The notes beneath the pieces were generated by a model. It saw only the letters and a list, made by a program, of their open reading frames with translations, ran no database searches and had not been told where the DNA came from. Below, piece by piece: positions 33,891 through 46,069 of a DNA stretch of 64,000 bases. How positions within the stretch are numbered: position 1 is the first letter of the stretch; every line of letters starts with the position of its first letter. The DNA comes from Salvator merianae. Taxonomy: Eukaryota > Chordata > Lepidosauria > Squamata > Teiidae. The stretch covers positions 648,361 to 712,360 of the forward strand of contig QVOM02000072.1 in the NCBI GenBank assembly GCA_003586115.2, in the 5' to 3' direction. Made by a program: the position numbers and the translations under genes.

Positions 33891-35710
33891 TGACAGTAAA
33901 TTGGTAGAGAAAAGTCAGAATTTGTCCTACTCTGAGATGGATTTGTGCTGTTACAAGAGCAGATAGGAAAAGGAGGTTGTGAGAGGTTCGTGCATGAACT
34001 GAACGCCTTTTCAGGAAGACAGGGCTGTTGTGCAATATGTGCATGTTTCTGAGCTGCCAGGCTATAAAGATGTAGGGTCTGCGCTTGTACAAAAAAGACA
34101 AATTTTAGAAAGCTGAAAATGCCTTTGGCCCCTTCGTGGTTGTTTTCCCCCTTCACTAAAAATAAGCATGTTGATTGGCATATGTATGCATGTTTCTGTG
34201 CACTTGGTTAAGGATTTTTAGTAAGGTTTGGTAGATGTGTGACTGGACACTTCTGCAGGCAGGCAGGCAGAAATGTGGGAGGTGAGTCAGCTGAAAGAGT
34301 TAAACTTGGAGAAGAGTTAAACTTGGTCTGAGTGTTGTTTAGAGAAGGGGGAAGTTTCAGTATCTCTCAAGGAATTCAACTGCCGAGATAAATGAAACCT
34401 GAATTTCTGATTGTGCATGTGTTTTTGGAAGCTCGATGTCTTGAGGATGCGCACTGTATGGGGGCAATGGGCTGGCACCCACCCCCAAGACAGAAATGAA
34501 TGATTGGATCGTGCTTGTTCCAAGCATGAATTTGCAGAGAAGTCCTATTGTATGTTTAGTGTATGTCCCAGCTTCTGAGCTGCAGCTGAACTCCCATTGC
34601 TAGAGCGACACAGTTCTAATTCTAAAATCCTGTGATGTTTGAATGCTTTTATTCTCACTTCAGTATCGACTAGGAAAAAATGCAATGTGTTGAATGATAA
34701 TATGCATTCTTGTGGAGGTATCAAAACCATACAATTAGTGGACATGTTTGGGTTTTGATGTTTACTTGTTAGCGATGGCCTAGAGAATTTCTGTTATCAA
34801 GTTGTTCTGTAGGATGAGAAGTTCGACAACAGTCTTCAAGGAGCTAGTCAGTCCTAAAACTGTTCCCTATCTGACAACAGCTGATGTGACTGGGAGGTAG
34901 GTTCTCTTAGGCCAGAGGTCCAGGCCCCAAGAGACACCAGACTGCCCTCAGTGGTTGCAGTAGCTGAGGGCATAAGTCCAGGGAGCAAGATCTAAGACAA
35001 ACCTTCAGGCAGCCATTAGTAGGAGGTGAGGCTTGAGAGTTGAAAGAATAAGGCCAGGGTCACAAGCCACATTTTAATGGCACTGGGTTTGCCCCCAGGA
35101 TGGGGGTGTTATACATCTCCCTGTCCTGATCCATGCTGAAACCCCCACTGCTGCCCTGAGGAAGATGACAGGCCTCCCTTATGTGAATGCAGGATCACCC
35201 TCAGGGTCTTGTCTGTTGTGTCAATTTAATCTGCAGCAGCTTTTCAGCTGCTCAAGCTAAACTGCATAGGGAGTACCATGTGGTGTGGCCAGTGGTCATA
35301 GGTGACCATTGAACAGCTGTAACATGCCAACAGCAGCAGCAGTACCCCAAGCTGGCATGGGAAGCATCAATATGAATGCCCATTATGGAGGTCATGGTAG
35401 TCCTAGGTCAGGCTCCTCTAGGGAGCCTACTCTGAATATTGATGTGTAAATACCACCACAGTCTCCATGGTGTCAGCTGTTGCTTCTTGGTTAAGCCTTA
35501 TTAAAGGTTGAAAGCACAGCAAAAGCTAGTTAACTGTGTAAAGATAACTGCCATATATCCTGTACACAGTATATATGGTCAGATTGATGGGTAAATATAT
35601 AATACTATACTAATAAAGTTTATGGACTTATTTACAAAGCATACATTAGTAACAGTCAGAGGAAGCAGCTTATATTTCAATAGTTGAACAAATTTCCCTA
35701 TGGAAGACCA

Positions 35711-36125
35711 TGGGCCCGTTCACACTTTGAGCTAGGGAGTGTCAGAGACGCTCACTAGCAAAGTGCTTCCACACTTTGCAGAAGCCCTTGTGACTGGGAG
35801 CAGCATATCGCAACTGGCTGTGGGGCAGAAATTAGTGCTCCACAGCTTTACCTGGAGCTGATAACCAGCTCCTAGTAAAGTGCATTCACACTTTGAATGC
35901 ACATCTGCACTGTGTGTGGCACCTGTGCTTGCGCAATTGCACGGTTGCGCTTGCACAGCACTGCCGGTCTCCATGGCAGCAGCTGGATGCTTCCTGGCCT
36001 CTGTCATGGTGAAGGTCAGGCACAAGACACCAGCATTTGCACTGCTAATGCTGGTATCCTGCTGATGGTCATAGATAAAGCCACACAGTGCAGATAATTT
36101 TCCTGTTCTAATGTGGAAAGAATGA
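35711..36125. mobile_element. Inverted-repeat element family X
   Basis: It starts GGGCCCGTTCACACTTTGAG. It contains TTAGTGCTCCACAGC, CCATGGCAGCAGCTGGATGC and CACCAGCATTTGCACTGC as in the other copies, and ends near TTCTAATGTGGAAAG. Confidence 0.65.
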
Positions 36126-36227
36126 AAAACACAGCATGATTCATTAAAACAACTCTCAAAGTTTGGAAGCAAAGAGCTCAGTCATTACTATCTCTGCAAT
36201 AATTTGATAAAGTTGTGCTTTTCTTAA

Positions 36228-36303
36228 AGAAGAGGAGGAGGAGGAGGAGGAAGAAGAAGAAGAAGAAGAAGAAGGAGAAGAAGAAGGAGAAGAAGGAGAA
36301 GAC
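36228..36303. repeat. (GAG/GAA)n polypurine microsatellite
   Basis: About 75 bases of uninterrupted purine on the plus strand: GAGGAGGAGGAGGAGG, then AAGAAGAAGAAG units mixed with GGAGAAG. Confidence 0.9.
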
Positions 36304-37219
36304 GGCTTTGTACTCTCTTGAGTTCTAGCCAGTACTTTTTGTTGCCTTCTTAATATTCAGTAATCATTTCAGTCACATTCAGCATGTATGTACGTGCATA
36401 ATGAATCACCAAGCATGGGTCTGGTGCGATGCTCGGGTGTCAGGTATTACAACTCCACTTTTAAATAAAACATTTTGTACCTCTCCCATACTTGGCCGAT
36501 TGGTTGAACTTTCCTATTGGTCCTTGCTTCTCACGTTCCCTGCTGTGCTTGTCCACCCTTTTGTTTCTTTGGGGATAAGCCAATACCTTGTTTTGTTTAT
36601 TGAAATTCTGGGGCCCTAGGTTTTCTGATTTGGGTTTGCCAGATCAAACTTTAAGACAGTTTGCCACTGAATTCAGTACAGCAGGTTTTCTATTAAATTG
36701 GCTACTAATAGGTTGTTTGGAAATTAAACTTCTTGCTTCCCCCTCCTCTGCTTACTGGAATGAGGAAAAAAAAAACATTAAAAATGAGCACCCTTGGTCA
36801 TCAGCCCAGATTCAATCAGTAATTTGATTCCACATGATGTAGAGCAGTTGCTCTAATTCATAAAATATGATTGGAGCATTGTCTGGAACACTCCGACTAG
36901 GGAGCATGGATATATGGTAATTGGCTCACTACACGTACTTGGTTGCACGTCAGCTCTTGATGACTAACAGATGACTCTGTGAAGAAGTGTTCTTGAAAAG
37001 CATTGTGCCCGAAGTGATGTGAAATTTTTCATCTCTGTTGTTGGATTTGCCACAGACCAGTCACTTGTGCATGTCCTTACTTGATTATGTTTGCGACAGT
37101 CATTATATGTGCATTTGTGTGTGTGTGTATCATTCCTAAGTCTGGCACCAATTACCTTCTACTCCTTGGTCAGCAGAACTTACCAGTTTACTATCAGTGT
37201 TCCAGAGATTTGAAAGCTC

Positions 37220-37625
37220 AGGACCTTTTTGCACTTGCCTTGGAGATCATTCCAGGTGAATCGTGGGAATGCAATTTGCTGCAGCTGCCCCCAAGGCGTC
37301 CCAACCTGTTCCTGAGTCCTGCATTTTCAGGAAGAGATCTGGAGTAGAACAGATCTGACCTGACCTGACCTGACCTGGCTTGCCCCACCCTCACCCACAA
37401 TATGCAATATCCCCTTGCCCAGTTGTGGTTAGGGCAGGTGGGGCATCTGGAATCCAGACAAAAGGCCTGGAACGTCCCAGGTGGTCAGCCATTTGCATGC
37501 ATGCCACTGCTGGACAGGAGCAGGAATGTACTTGCACCCAGTGTGTGCATGGCCCCAACCATTTTGAACATTAACCAGCCTGGGATCTTTTCTGAGATCA
37601 TTCCAGAAAGGTAAGTGTGGACTTG
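37220..37625. mobile_element. Inverted-repeat DNA element
   Basis: AGGACCTTTTTGCACTTGCC with GAGATCATTCCAGG on the left is answered by TGAGATCATTCCAGAAAGG and AAGTGTGGACTTG on the right. The interior carries five ACCTG units at 37355-37378. Confidence 0.55.
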
Positions 37626-37869
37626 GCAACAGAATCTCTTTGCTAGTCAGTTAAGAACCCAAGAGATCCAGCCTACAATGGACAGGAGGTGCATTGTAGG
37701 CTTCTTGTGGGGGGCATATGTGACAGTGTGCATGAAAGTGTGTAGACACACTGCCCTGGGCATCCGGAAGTGAGGCCAGAGAAGATGCACCTATTTACCC
37801 TTTTCTTTGGCAAAAGAAACAACCTCCCTTCTCCACTTTCACGTGCTGCTACTATTCTTAGTGTGTGTT

Positions 37870-37968
37870 TTTTACAAACTGTTTTTATTATTGTAACCTA
37901 CTCTCAGTCCCTCGGGTATAGGGCCAGATAAAAATGTGAATAACTAACTAAATAAATAAATATGTGAA
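37870..37968 (+). repeat. L2-like LINE 3' tail fragment
   Basis: TTTTTATTATTGTAACCTAC, GGGTATAGGGCCAGATAAAA and the AACTAAATAAATAAATA end parallel the tail of the L2 copy ending at 40305. Confidence 0.6.
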
Positions 37969-39045
37969 TGCCCTGTTACTGGGCCAGTGGGATGGCATGT
38001 TACAGCTAAATCCATTTGCTAAATTCAGTTCAACTGATGCCTATAATCTTAGAAGGTCGTGTTATCGTCTGCAAAAGAGAGAGAGAACTTATTCAATCAG
38101 AAGGATCCTGCCAGTAAATTAAGGTAAGTGGAAAGGTTTGCTTTCACAACCAGCCAGTATCAAAAGCACATGTGATAGGAACATACAGAGTTTAGCTGGA
38201 AAATCTCGGCCCAGGAGGGCTATTCAGATCCTTGCGCTGGCAACTCTCAGATACAAAAGTGTTTTCTGTGCCTGCAGGCTTGTAACTTGCCACATTGTGT
38301 TTGGTAGCCTTTAAGGCCATAAAGAAGTATTTCCTAAACTTTGGCGTTTTGCAGCCCACCAGTCAAGGCCCACAGTGGCCACCGAAGCAGTGCTCTTGGG
38401 ATAGGAGCTCAGCCGCGCACTTTCTTCCTTTGCACCTGGATGGCTTTGGTGAGATTATGTGCGCACTGCCAGGCTCCCTATTCCAGGCCAGTGGCTGCAG
38501 GGCATAACTAGATGTCTGGCACTGGGAAGAGTTTCTAGTAGAAACCTGCAAAAACTAATTCTAATAGAAAGTGGTTCAAGAACATGAATCGGGTCTGAAC
38601 GCTGCTGGAAGTTCAGGGTTCAGTCTGAAAGTGAGCCAAGCCAGAGGGAGGGCAGGAATTTTGACAAAATGTTTGTCAGTTTGATTCTCCACAGCATCAC
38701 ATCCTGGCTTCCCTTCCCTCATCATGCCTTGCCATCCCTCAGACTAATCCAACCATCCCCCATTCTCCTCATACCATCCTCCCCACTGGTCTACAGGCTT
38801 CCCTCCGGCCTGGGCTGCTCCAGTGTAGCTGGCTGCCAAGTCCTGGAACAACTACAGCCCACAAGGCCCACTAGCAGAAACGGGGGAGAACTTGGACCCA
38901 GTGTAATTGAACAGGCTGGCTGGTTTTAGATTCTGATTCATACAGTTTGCCTGCCTTGCAGTTCGGGTTTCTTAAAAAACCAATGTCAATGTACGGTCCT
39001 GAAATTATTTTAATATAAAGCATAGCGGTATTGTTATATACCTTG

Positions 39046-39435
39046 GGCCTTTTTGCACTTTCCACCATGGAATATTCAGCTGCAAACATTCCACAGTGGA
39101 ACAGTCACTGCTGTGCAGTAGCCATGCACACTGCAAAGGGTGGAACATCCCAGCAACAGGCTTCTAGCACTTGCAGTGCGAAAATGCTGAATGCCTGGCC
39201 ATGACAGTGGCCAGGGAAATGTCTGCCCCCTGCCATGGCAACCAAGAATGCACGTGTGACTGCATGGGTGCAAAATGCTGCATACTGGGAGCAGTCCAGC
39301 TACTCCTGGCACAGCTATGGAGCAGTTTTGTGCTCCACAGCTAATAGCAATCAGGAGCATCTGCAGATGCTCCCGATCGCTTGGGTCTCCACAGAATGCA
39401 AATGCACCTCACTAGTGAGTGTCTAATTGAATTTA
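39046..39435. mobile_element. Inverted-repeat element family X
   Basis: GGGCCTTTTTGCACTTTCC starts the element. The core has CATGACAGTGGCCAGGGAAA, AGTCCAGCTACTCCTGGCAC and TTTGTGCTCCACAGC. It ends near CTCACTAGTGAGTGTC and directly abuts the L2 copy that follows. Confidence 0.6.
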
Positions 39436-39442
39436 TTCAGCC

Positions 39443-40305
39443 AATAAATTGAAGCTGAATCCAGACAAGACAGGTACTGTGTGTCACAGGGCGTGGGTCC
39501 AAGAAGTTGGAAGGCATCTGGCCCTTGATGGGGTTACTTTGCCTTGGAAAGGACAGGTGCGGAATCTGGGTGTATTCTTGGACTCTACACTTACACTTGA
39601 AACTCATGTGGAGGCAGTGGCCAAGAATGCATACCTCCAGCTATGACCGGTTTGTCAACTATAACCCCTTCTGGACAGATGATCTGGCCACAGTAATCCG
39701 TGTTTTGGTAACTTCCAGATTGGATTACTGTAACACACTTTACATGGAACTGCCCTTGAAGATGGTTTGGAAGCAGAGTGCAGCAGCAAGACTGCTGACT
39801 GGAATAGCTGGCCGGATGCATATCATGCTGGTCGTAAAGGAGCTGCACTGGCTGCCAATTTGCTACCGAGCTCAATTCATGGTGTTAACCTTAACCTATA
39901 AGGCCCCAAATGGTTTGGACCCCAAATACCTAAAGAAGTGTCTTCTCCAATATCAACCTGCCCATGCCCTAAGATCTGCAAATGAGGCCCTCCTGGTTGT
40001 ACCACCACCTTCAATAGCTAAAGGTGTGGGCACCAGGGATAGGGGCTTTTCAGTGGCGACCCCCAGACTGGAACATTCTTCCCCCTGAGGTGTGTCAAAC
40101 TTCTTCACTTTACAGCTTTAGGAGAGCAGTAAAGAGGCACCAATTTGCCTTTGGCTAAAGGTACAGCTTTCCCTCCCTACTTTCAACCTACTGTTTTATT
40201 GCATGCCTTTTGTTTTTGTTGTTGTTTTAATTGTTGTAACCCGCCCTGAGATCTTTGGATATAGAATGGGATAAAAATGCAAATAAATAAAAAAATAAAA
40301 AAATG
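39443..40305 (+). mobile_element. L2-like LINE, reverse transcriptase C-terminus and 3' tail
   Basis: Frame 1 encodes KLNPDKTGTVCHRAW and NLGVFLDSTLTLETHVEAVA. After a frameshift near 39640 it continues DDLATVIRVLVTSRLDYCNT, AARLLTGI, ELHWLPICYRAQFMVLTLTY and GFSVATPRLEHSSP. This is the typical order of the L2 reverse transcriptase thumb and C-terminal region. The tail has TGTAACCCGCCCTGAGATC and ATGCAAATAAATAAA. It is a dead 5'-truncated copy. Confidence 0.9.
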
Positions 40306-40799
40306 CTCACTAGTAAGTACAAACAGGCTCCTTGTCTGTAACACACAACAATTGATTTTATATTGTTTAAGAGTAAAAAAAAACATAAAAGCACATTTGT
40401 TACGTAAATAAAACATATCCTAACTTTCTAATAGGATACTTTCCCTTTCCTTCTCAGTGCTACCTGGATGTGAAAAGCAAAAGGCTTATTCTCTTAATCC
40501 CATGCTTCATGCCTTCTGGCAGGTATTATGTGCCTTGCACCCACAAAACGTTCTCAGGATTACATCCACGCTGATAGGCTTGAAAAGGCTGAGGACTCTG
40601 CTATCTCTAGAAGGATAATAGCCCTGGAATTCAACAGTGTACAACTTTATTTTTAATAATAGACGTGTGCCTAGTAGGAGAGAAGAAAAACATTGGCTTC
40701 CTGGAGGGACAGACTTGGTTGCTCCTGCTTGCCTTCTCTGTGGGGAATCTGGACTAAACTGGCACACAAGGAAACACCCTGCATAAAGAACAGGCCCTT

Positions 40800-40940
40800 C
40801 ACAGCCACTTTAATGCTGTATTTATACTGAGTATTTTCTATTGTTTTTATATTCTTGAGTAATTTATGCTTTGGTAGCCACCTTGAGCTTCCGAGGGGTA
40901 GAGAACCGGGGTATAAATGGTAAATACAAAATGAAATATA
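40800..40940 (+). repeat. L2-like LINE 3' tail fragment
   Basis: GTAGCCACCTTGAGCTTCCG then GGGTATAAATGGTAAATACA is an L2-type 3' end without coding sequence. Confidence 0.6.
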
Positions 40941-41468
40941 TCCAAGTATTTAAGACTGTGAATGCATAGGCTTAAGAAAAAGATGGAGGGAGAAATAACT
41001 ATTGAAAGAGAAAGTAACTTAGGATGCTGCTTCCAGATATATCATTGGCACTACCCAGTTGGTTACCATGGCATCAGAGCACACCGGTGAAATCTGTCCT
41101 TCCTCTATGCTAGCACTTGTGCTACTAGCTCCAAATGGTGGAAAGTTTTTGATATGCGCTCCCCGCTTATTCACAGATGAAGCCTTGTTGAAGTGATGGT
41201 CACAATGGATGGGATGGAAACTAGATATTAGTGGTGACCACGGAAGGGAGGGAGGAATAATCAGTGAATGGGGTGGGGAATAAGAAATGGGCAAGTCATG
41301 TGAATTCCCTGTCATGGCACATCGGACAGTATGCATGCTCCCTAGAAAAACACAGTCCTTGAAAGTATTTTTATAAGGCTTTTCTTTTTTCTGTATAAGG
41401 ATGGGAGTAGGTGTTTGAGCTGCTTGGTATCAAACTGGCTCCAGAACAGAAAAGCAACACACATTGTA

Positions 41469-41491
41469 CAACACTTTTTTTTTTTTTTTTG
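41469..41491 (-). repeat. Genomic A-tract in the 3' region of IFITM gene 3
   Basis: A T22-23 run on the plus strand is an A-tract on the gene's strand, about 455 bases past the stop codon of gene 3, preceded by TTGTATAC. No canonical AATAAA is seen between the stop and this tract, so the real polyadenylation site is uncertain. Confidence 0.7.
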
Positions 41492-41945
41492 TATACAAAT
41501 GTTTTACAATATTAGTGGTGATCAGTACAAGCCTTGCAGTCAATTTACAGTAAAAATAGAAACGACTTTCCTTGGAGTAGAACAGGGGACCAGTTTCTGG
41601 GCTCTTACGTCAGCGGTGGGGAGAAGGCAGTTGGCTCACAACTGGAAGAGCTCATTGGGGGTGGAAGAAACAGCAGAGCCACGTGGGACGTACAGATACA
41701 GCTCAAGATGCCGTACGTCACACTTCTTAAAAGCAACTTGTATACAGTTCCATCTTGGCTAACGGCAGAGTGACACCACTGGGGGTAAGATGAAGCTCCC
41801 AAGGCCAGAGGTGCTATATGGCAAATATAACAATGGCCACAATTAGAAGAAGCCTGAGCTGAAATCTGTGAAGCAAGAAAAATGGTGAAGACTGCAGAGT
41901 TTTCAAAGGTGTTGTGACTTCACAGCACAGTTCTCAATAGGCATC

Positions 41946-42116
41946 CTAGTTGTTCCCTAATGCACTCTTCGTTTGAATAATCCCGGTCACTAGCAGGATG
42001 ATGAAAGCTGTGAGGAGGGAGAAAGTCAGCACCAGGGCTAGGATGTTCAAGCACTTAGCAGTTGAACCGTAGCTCCTGGCTCCACCTTGGTCTCCAAGCA
42101 CCTTCCGATCTCTTGC
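41946..42116 (-). CDS. IFITM/CD225 family gene 3, exon 2
   Basis: This exon encodes residues 83-138 of gene 3. On the minus strand CCTCCCATCAG precedes GCAAGAGATCGG, giving ARDRKVLGDQGGARSYGSTA. This is very close to the mammalian IFITM loop (RDRKMVGDVTGAQAYASTA). KCLN supplies the third palmitoylation-site cysteine (residue 104). It is followed by a roughly 24-residue hydrophobic transmembrane segment (ILALVLTFSLLTAFIILLVT) and a short tail ending SALGNN, with TAG at 41948-41946. The GxxxG-type pattern found in the human helix (LGILMTI) is not kept. It joins exon 1 in phase 0. Confidence 0.94.
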   Translation of the reverse strand, partial: ARDRKVLGDQGGARSYGSTAKCLNILALVLTFSLLTAFIILLVTGIIQTKSALGNN

Positions 42117-43598
42117 CTGATGGGAGGGAAGAAATGATAGTCAGCAATCGAAAACTTGTAAAGAGGCCACTTTTGTAGGCTATGTTAGAACTTCAGTGTC
42201 AAGCAGTATGCACATCCTACCCACACACACAGTCTCTCTCTCTCTCCCCCCCCCCCACGCACACACAGAAAATGCCCCACATAAGTCCGCCCTCTTTGTG
42301 GATGGAGCAGATCCTATGGTCTAGCTTCTATGTCAGAGAGGGATCTGAACAGGCAAAAACAAGGATGCATATGACACCACTAGCTGAGCTAGTAGATGCA
42401 AAACTCCATAGGAAAATTTCTTCTGGAAGCCTATCGTATCACTAGTGTTGGACTTAGTGGGTGGCTTGTTGCAGAGGTGAAGCTATCAGTTGACAGAAGG
42501 CAACATTTTTTAGAGATTTCTCAAACCTGAAGGTGTGTTTTGCATCAGCTTATCTTTTGCGTCAACTTTCTATGGTTTTTCACTGCTGTTCTTCCCTTCA
42601 GTTAAAAAGATTAACTTTTTAAAATCCCCTAGTATTGTTAAGAATGCCCTGAAGCACGGAAATTAAAGAAGGACAGAGGGACTAGGTGCTCTTTTTAGTC
42701 TTAAGGAGCGGAAGAAGCGCACTGAATTCATTTTACTGTAATTCAGTGAATTATGCGTCACCTTGGCAGGACTCATTCACCATTTATCATATGATGGACA
42801 GGGCTTGTGTTCTTTTCTCTGATCAGCATTTTCCATATTAAAAAATGCTTGATCTTCACAGATCAGAGAGTTATCCCAAACTCAGAAACTTCCCTCAGAT
42901 CTATGAACCCTGTCTTTCCCATGTCCTAAAGTTAGTCTCGAAAATCATCAGTTCCGCACAGAATGGCACGCCAAACTACTCAACCTATTCTCACATCACA
43001 GAAAGTGGGAAATAACTGCACCTTTTACTATTTTCTCCAAAGTTCAGAAAAAAACACCTCAGTTTCTATCCCTAGTTTGCCTCCAATTCCCATTGTGCTT
43101 AAATAGGGCTCCGAGAACAATCATCATAACCAGCAAGTTCCAGAACCTTAAGGGTGTGGTCCCACATTTAATCTGCACTGGAGGAGAACAAGGACTGAGT
43201 AGTGTTTCAGTCATTCCTACATTTGCGTTATAATATGGACTCAATTTGGACTTGCTCTTCTCACACCTCATTTTTCCTGTGCTTGGTTTGGGAAAACCAT
43301 ACCTTTTGTCTCCACCCCTCACCAAATTCCCCTCCCTGTATAGTCAGTGATTGGATGCAGTCCCAGCATTCAAATATTGACTTCACAGGGGCAGGAAAGT
43401 CAAACTCCGCCCTCTGTATTTCCCTGCTGCAGCATAAGAACATGGATTTTCTTGGCAGTGTTACTGGTCATTCACAGTTTTCTTCTCCTCCTCATCTAGC
43501 CTGTATCCACCCAAGCACAACTTCAATTCCAGATCTACCACAGCATGTGTTCCACTATATAGTTGTGTGGTACTGATGGCAAAGTTGCTAGTGACATG

Positions 43599-43790
43599 CA
43601 GGCCCGTAGCCAGCTCCATATATATGGGGGGGGCATAACAAATTTGGGGGTGAATGAGTAATATGTCACATTTTTTCTGTAACAATTCTACATTAGTACC
43701 ATAGAAAAAAAAATACACAGAACAAGCTTTTTTGGGGGGGTGAAAAATTGGGGGGAGTTGCCCCCCTCAGCCCCCCCGGCTACAGACCTG
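43599..43790. mobile_element. hAT-type MITE with 8-bp target duplication
   Basis: The ends CAGGCCCGTAGCCAGC and GGCTACAGACCTG are inverted repeats starting with CAG, as in hAT elements. The interior has G runs on the left and C runs on the right. The flanks GTGACATG (43591-43598) and GTGATATG (43791-43798) are an 8-bp duplication with one mismatch. Confidence 0.85.
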
Positions 43791-43965
43791 GTGATATGGG
43801 TTATTTGTTGGGGTAAGAGGATTACATGCCCAAACAGGTACCACTGAGGTGTACACCAACCAGCATGCACCCCCACCCCCTGGCATTCTTGAAGAAAGCT
43901 GCACTGTGCTGTTTGCCCTAGAGCCGCTGAGACATAGTGCTGGCTTTGCATAAAAGTCCTCTTTT

Positions 43966-44447
43966 TTCTTTTATTTTGAGATACATTAAATATATGTCTT
44001 ACTCCCAAATAGGTGTGTTCATATAGATAACCTTTGATCATTACATTTTGGCTTATCCCCCTTCATAAGTTTCTTCTAGATTTCTTGTTTCTTGCCCCTC
44101 CTGGTTTCCCTTCTTCTTCTGACCTATCTTCTTTCATCTTTATTCTTCAAATCCAGCAATAACAAGCTCATTCTCTAATTCTTGTAGAAAGTCACTAAAG
44201 GGTTTCCAGTTTTTAATAAACTTACCCATAGTCTTGTTTCTCAACAAGTTAGTCAATTTGCCCATCTCTGTGAGATCCATCATTTTAATCAACTAATCAT
44301 CTACTGAAGGTATTTATTTCCTTGCAGTTTTTGCGCATAGGCAATTCTAGATGCAGTCACCACATTTTGAATTAAGACATTAATATTATCAAAGTTGCCC
44401 TCTACTATACCTTGTAAATAAAATTCTGGTTTAAAAAGAGTGTTCTT
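43966..44447 (-). mobile_element. 5'-truncated L1 with 14-bp target duplication
   Basis: The minus strand at about 44160-44290 reads MDLTEMGKLTNLLRNKTMGK then FIKNWKPFSDFLQELENELV, the L1 ORF2 C-terminus, with a stop after IAGFEE. AAAAGTCCTCTTTT flanks both sides (43952-43965 and 44448-44461). Copy D shows the unoccupied site as an uninterrupted GAGGACTTTTA. Confidence 0.85.
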
Positions 44448-46069
44448 AAAAGTCCTCTTTTAATGAAAGAAAACATTGTTTCCCTTGTGCATTGGCAAAG
44501 GAAAATGGAGGAAACATAGTGTCCTCCTTCTTGCAGGCATGGGAGAAAAAGGAAAATGGAGATACTTTGTCCTTTTTGCAGACATGGGAGGGAAAGGAAA
44601 AGGTATGCATTTTGAGAGTGGACTGTAGTGCCCAGCCAACCATAGAACAGGATGTTGCTCAAGGTAAATGAAGGGTAACTTCCACTGCAACTTCGCTTTT
44701 GTTAAAAAAGTCAAACAGTAAAAAAAAAAAAAAGTCTGAAGGTGTGAAAGAGGACAACATGGCAGAAACCAGGCAATATATGCCAGGTGCAGTTCTGTCT
44801 TCCCACCCCAACTGTGACATTCTTACCCTCCTGAGTACAACACCCACAATAAAGTCTGTCATTGGATGGCAGGAAATGGGGATCCCTCCCTCTGTATGCC
44901 CTCCAAAAGTCCCCTCCCAAATAGTCTACTTACACATTCACCCACTGCAAAGTAAAACAGGCTAATGATCTGAAAGGGGCTGAGAACTCCCTTAATCTGA
45001 ATGCAAATTCCTCCTGATTTTGGCAATTTAGTTCCAAAAAACTACGGAAAGGCAAAATCACATCAGGTCAGTGGGAACTGAAGATGGGCTGTAAACTGAT
45101 TAATAAGAGCTTTTTACAGACCAAGGCAAATTCCTTCTGTTAACCGTCTTGTTTACATAAACGCTCATTTCCAGGAGGGAAGGAGACACCAAGAATTCCT
45201 GAGCTTGAGCAAGATAGAAACAACGCGCACCACTGGACTTTACTGTAAAATTCCAGAAAAACCAAACGGAGAGAGGCAGGAGCATGCCCATTTCACAAAC
45301 AAAATGAGGCAAAGTTTTTGCTTTTGTTATGCAAGACTCCCTGACCCCCTACTGTTTCCTGCCTGCCCACCAGGGGCCTTTTTCTCCCCTAACTAGCTTC
45401 AGGGGGGAGCTTTCTGGCCATAAAAATGCTTGACCCCTCCCAGCACACAAAAAAAAAGGAAAAAAAAAGTGCTCCCTCCAGCTCTCTACTTCTACTGCAG
45501 AGAATAAGACTGGGGTTCGTGGCATGAAATGCACCCAGCCTGCATTTTTCGTTCTTTGCGGTTTGGATCAAGATTCTGTTCGAAGATTTTCTTAATAGAG
45601 GAGGATGAACGCTTTGAAATCTCCCCTCCCCCAATCACCGTTTTACACCGCTACTCTTTTGTCTAAAAAGCGCAAGTTGAGTTCCCCTCCGGAAAAACAG
45701 TTCAGCCATTTCCCACCCACTCCGCCGCTCTTCGACGGCCGTGATTTGGGGGGCGGCAGCCTCCGCCGTTAACCGTATCAGCCTTTTACATAAACGTTTT
45801 AGCCTTTCCGAAGCTGCGCCAGCCGGCCCAGAGCCGACCAGTTCTGCCTGAATCAAGGGCAGGATTTAAAGGAGCGCTCAAGCTGCCTTCCGTCGAAGCG
45901 CCGAGAACTTTGAGGCTTATCTATCTGCTGCGCCTGGGACCCCCGACGCCTGCCCCAGGGCCAAACGCGCTCGCGGGATGGGCGAGACGGCGGCGAGACG
46001 AGAGACTTCCTAGTTCTACAGAAGAAGGAGAAGGCGAAGCGCGCCCGGCGGCAGCTCCGCTCTGCTCAC

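Larger units (their letters stand above)
43151..45104 (-). mobile_element. Harbinger-like non-autonomous element (copy E, long form), with two nested insertions
   Basis: It is inverted relative to copies A-D. The right terminus lies at 43151 after TTA (43148-43150), and GCACTGGAGGAGAACAAGGA follows. The left-end block AGTGGGAACTGAAGATGGGC then GTAAACTGATTAA ends abruptly at 45104 without the terminal repeat, so that end is lost. It shares the long-form insert (AGGAAAATGGAGG, AACATTGTTTCCC) with copy D. A hAT MITE at 43599-43790 and an L1 3' end at 43966-44447 interrupt it. It lies in the intron of IFITM gene 3. Confidence 0.8.
42117..46069 (-). other. Intron of IFITM gene 3 (3953 bases)
   Basis: Donor AAG|GTGAGC is at 46070/46069 and acceptor CATCAG|GCA at 42117/42116. 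It is largely filled by the nested transposon stack at 43151-45104. The stretch 42180-43140 has a CT/CA-rich tract near 42235-42266 and nothing else recognisable. Confidence 0.85.

Noticed and set aside
33412..34101. 229-codon minus-strand frame, the longest in the window
   Set aside because: It runs across a family-X element and unique DNA, has no domain, and is not kept in the other copies.
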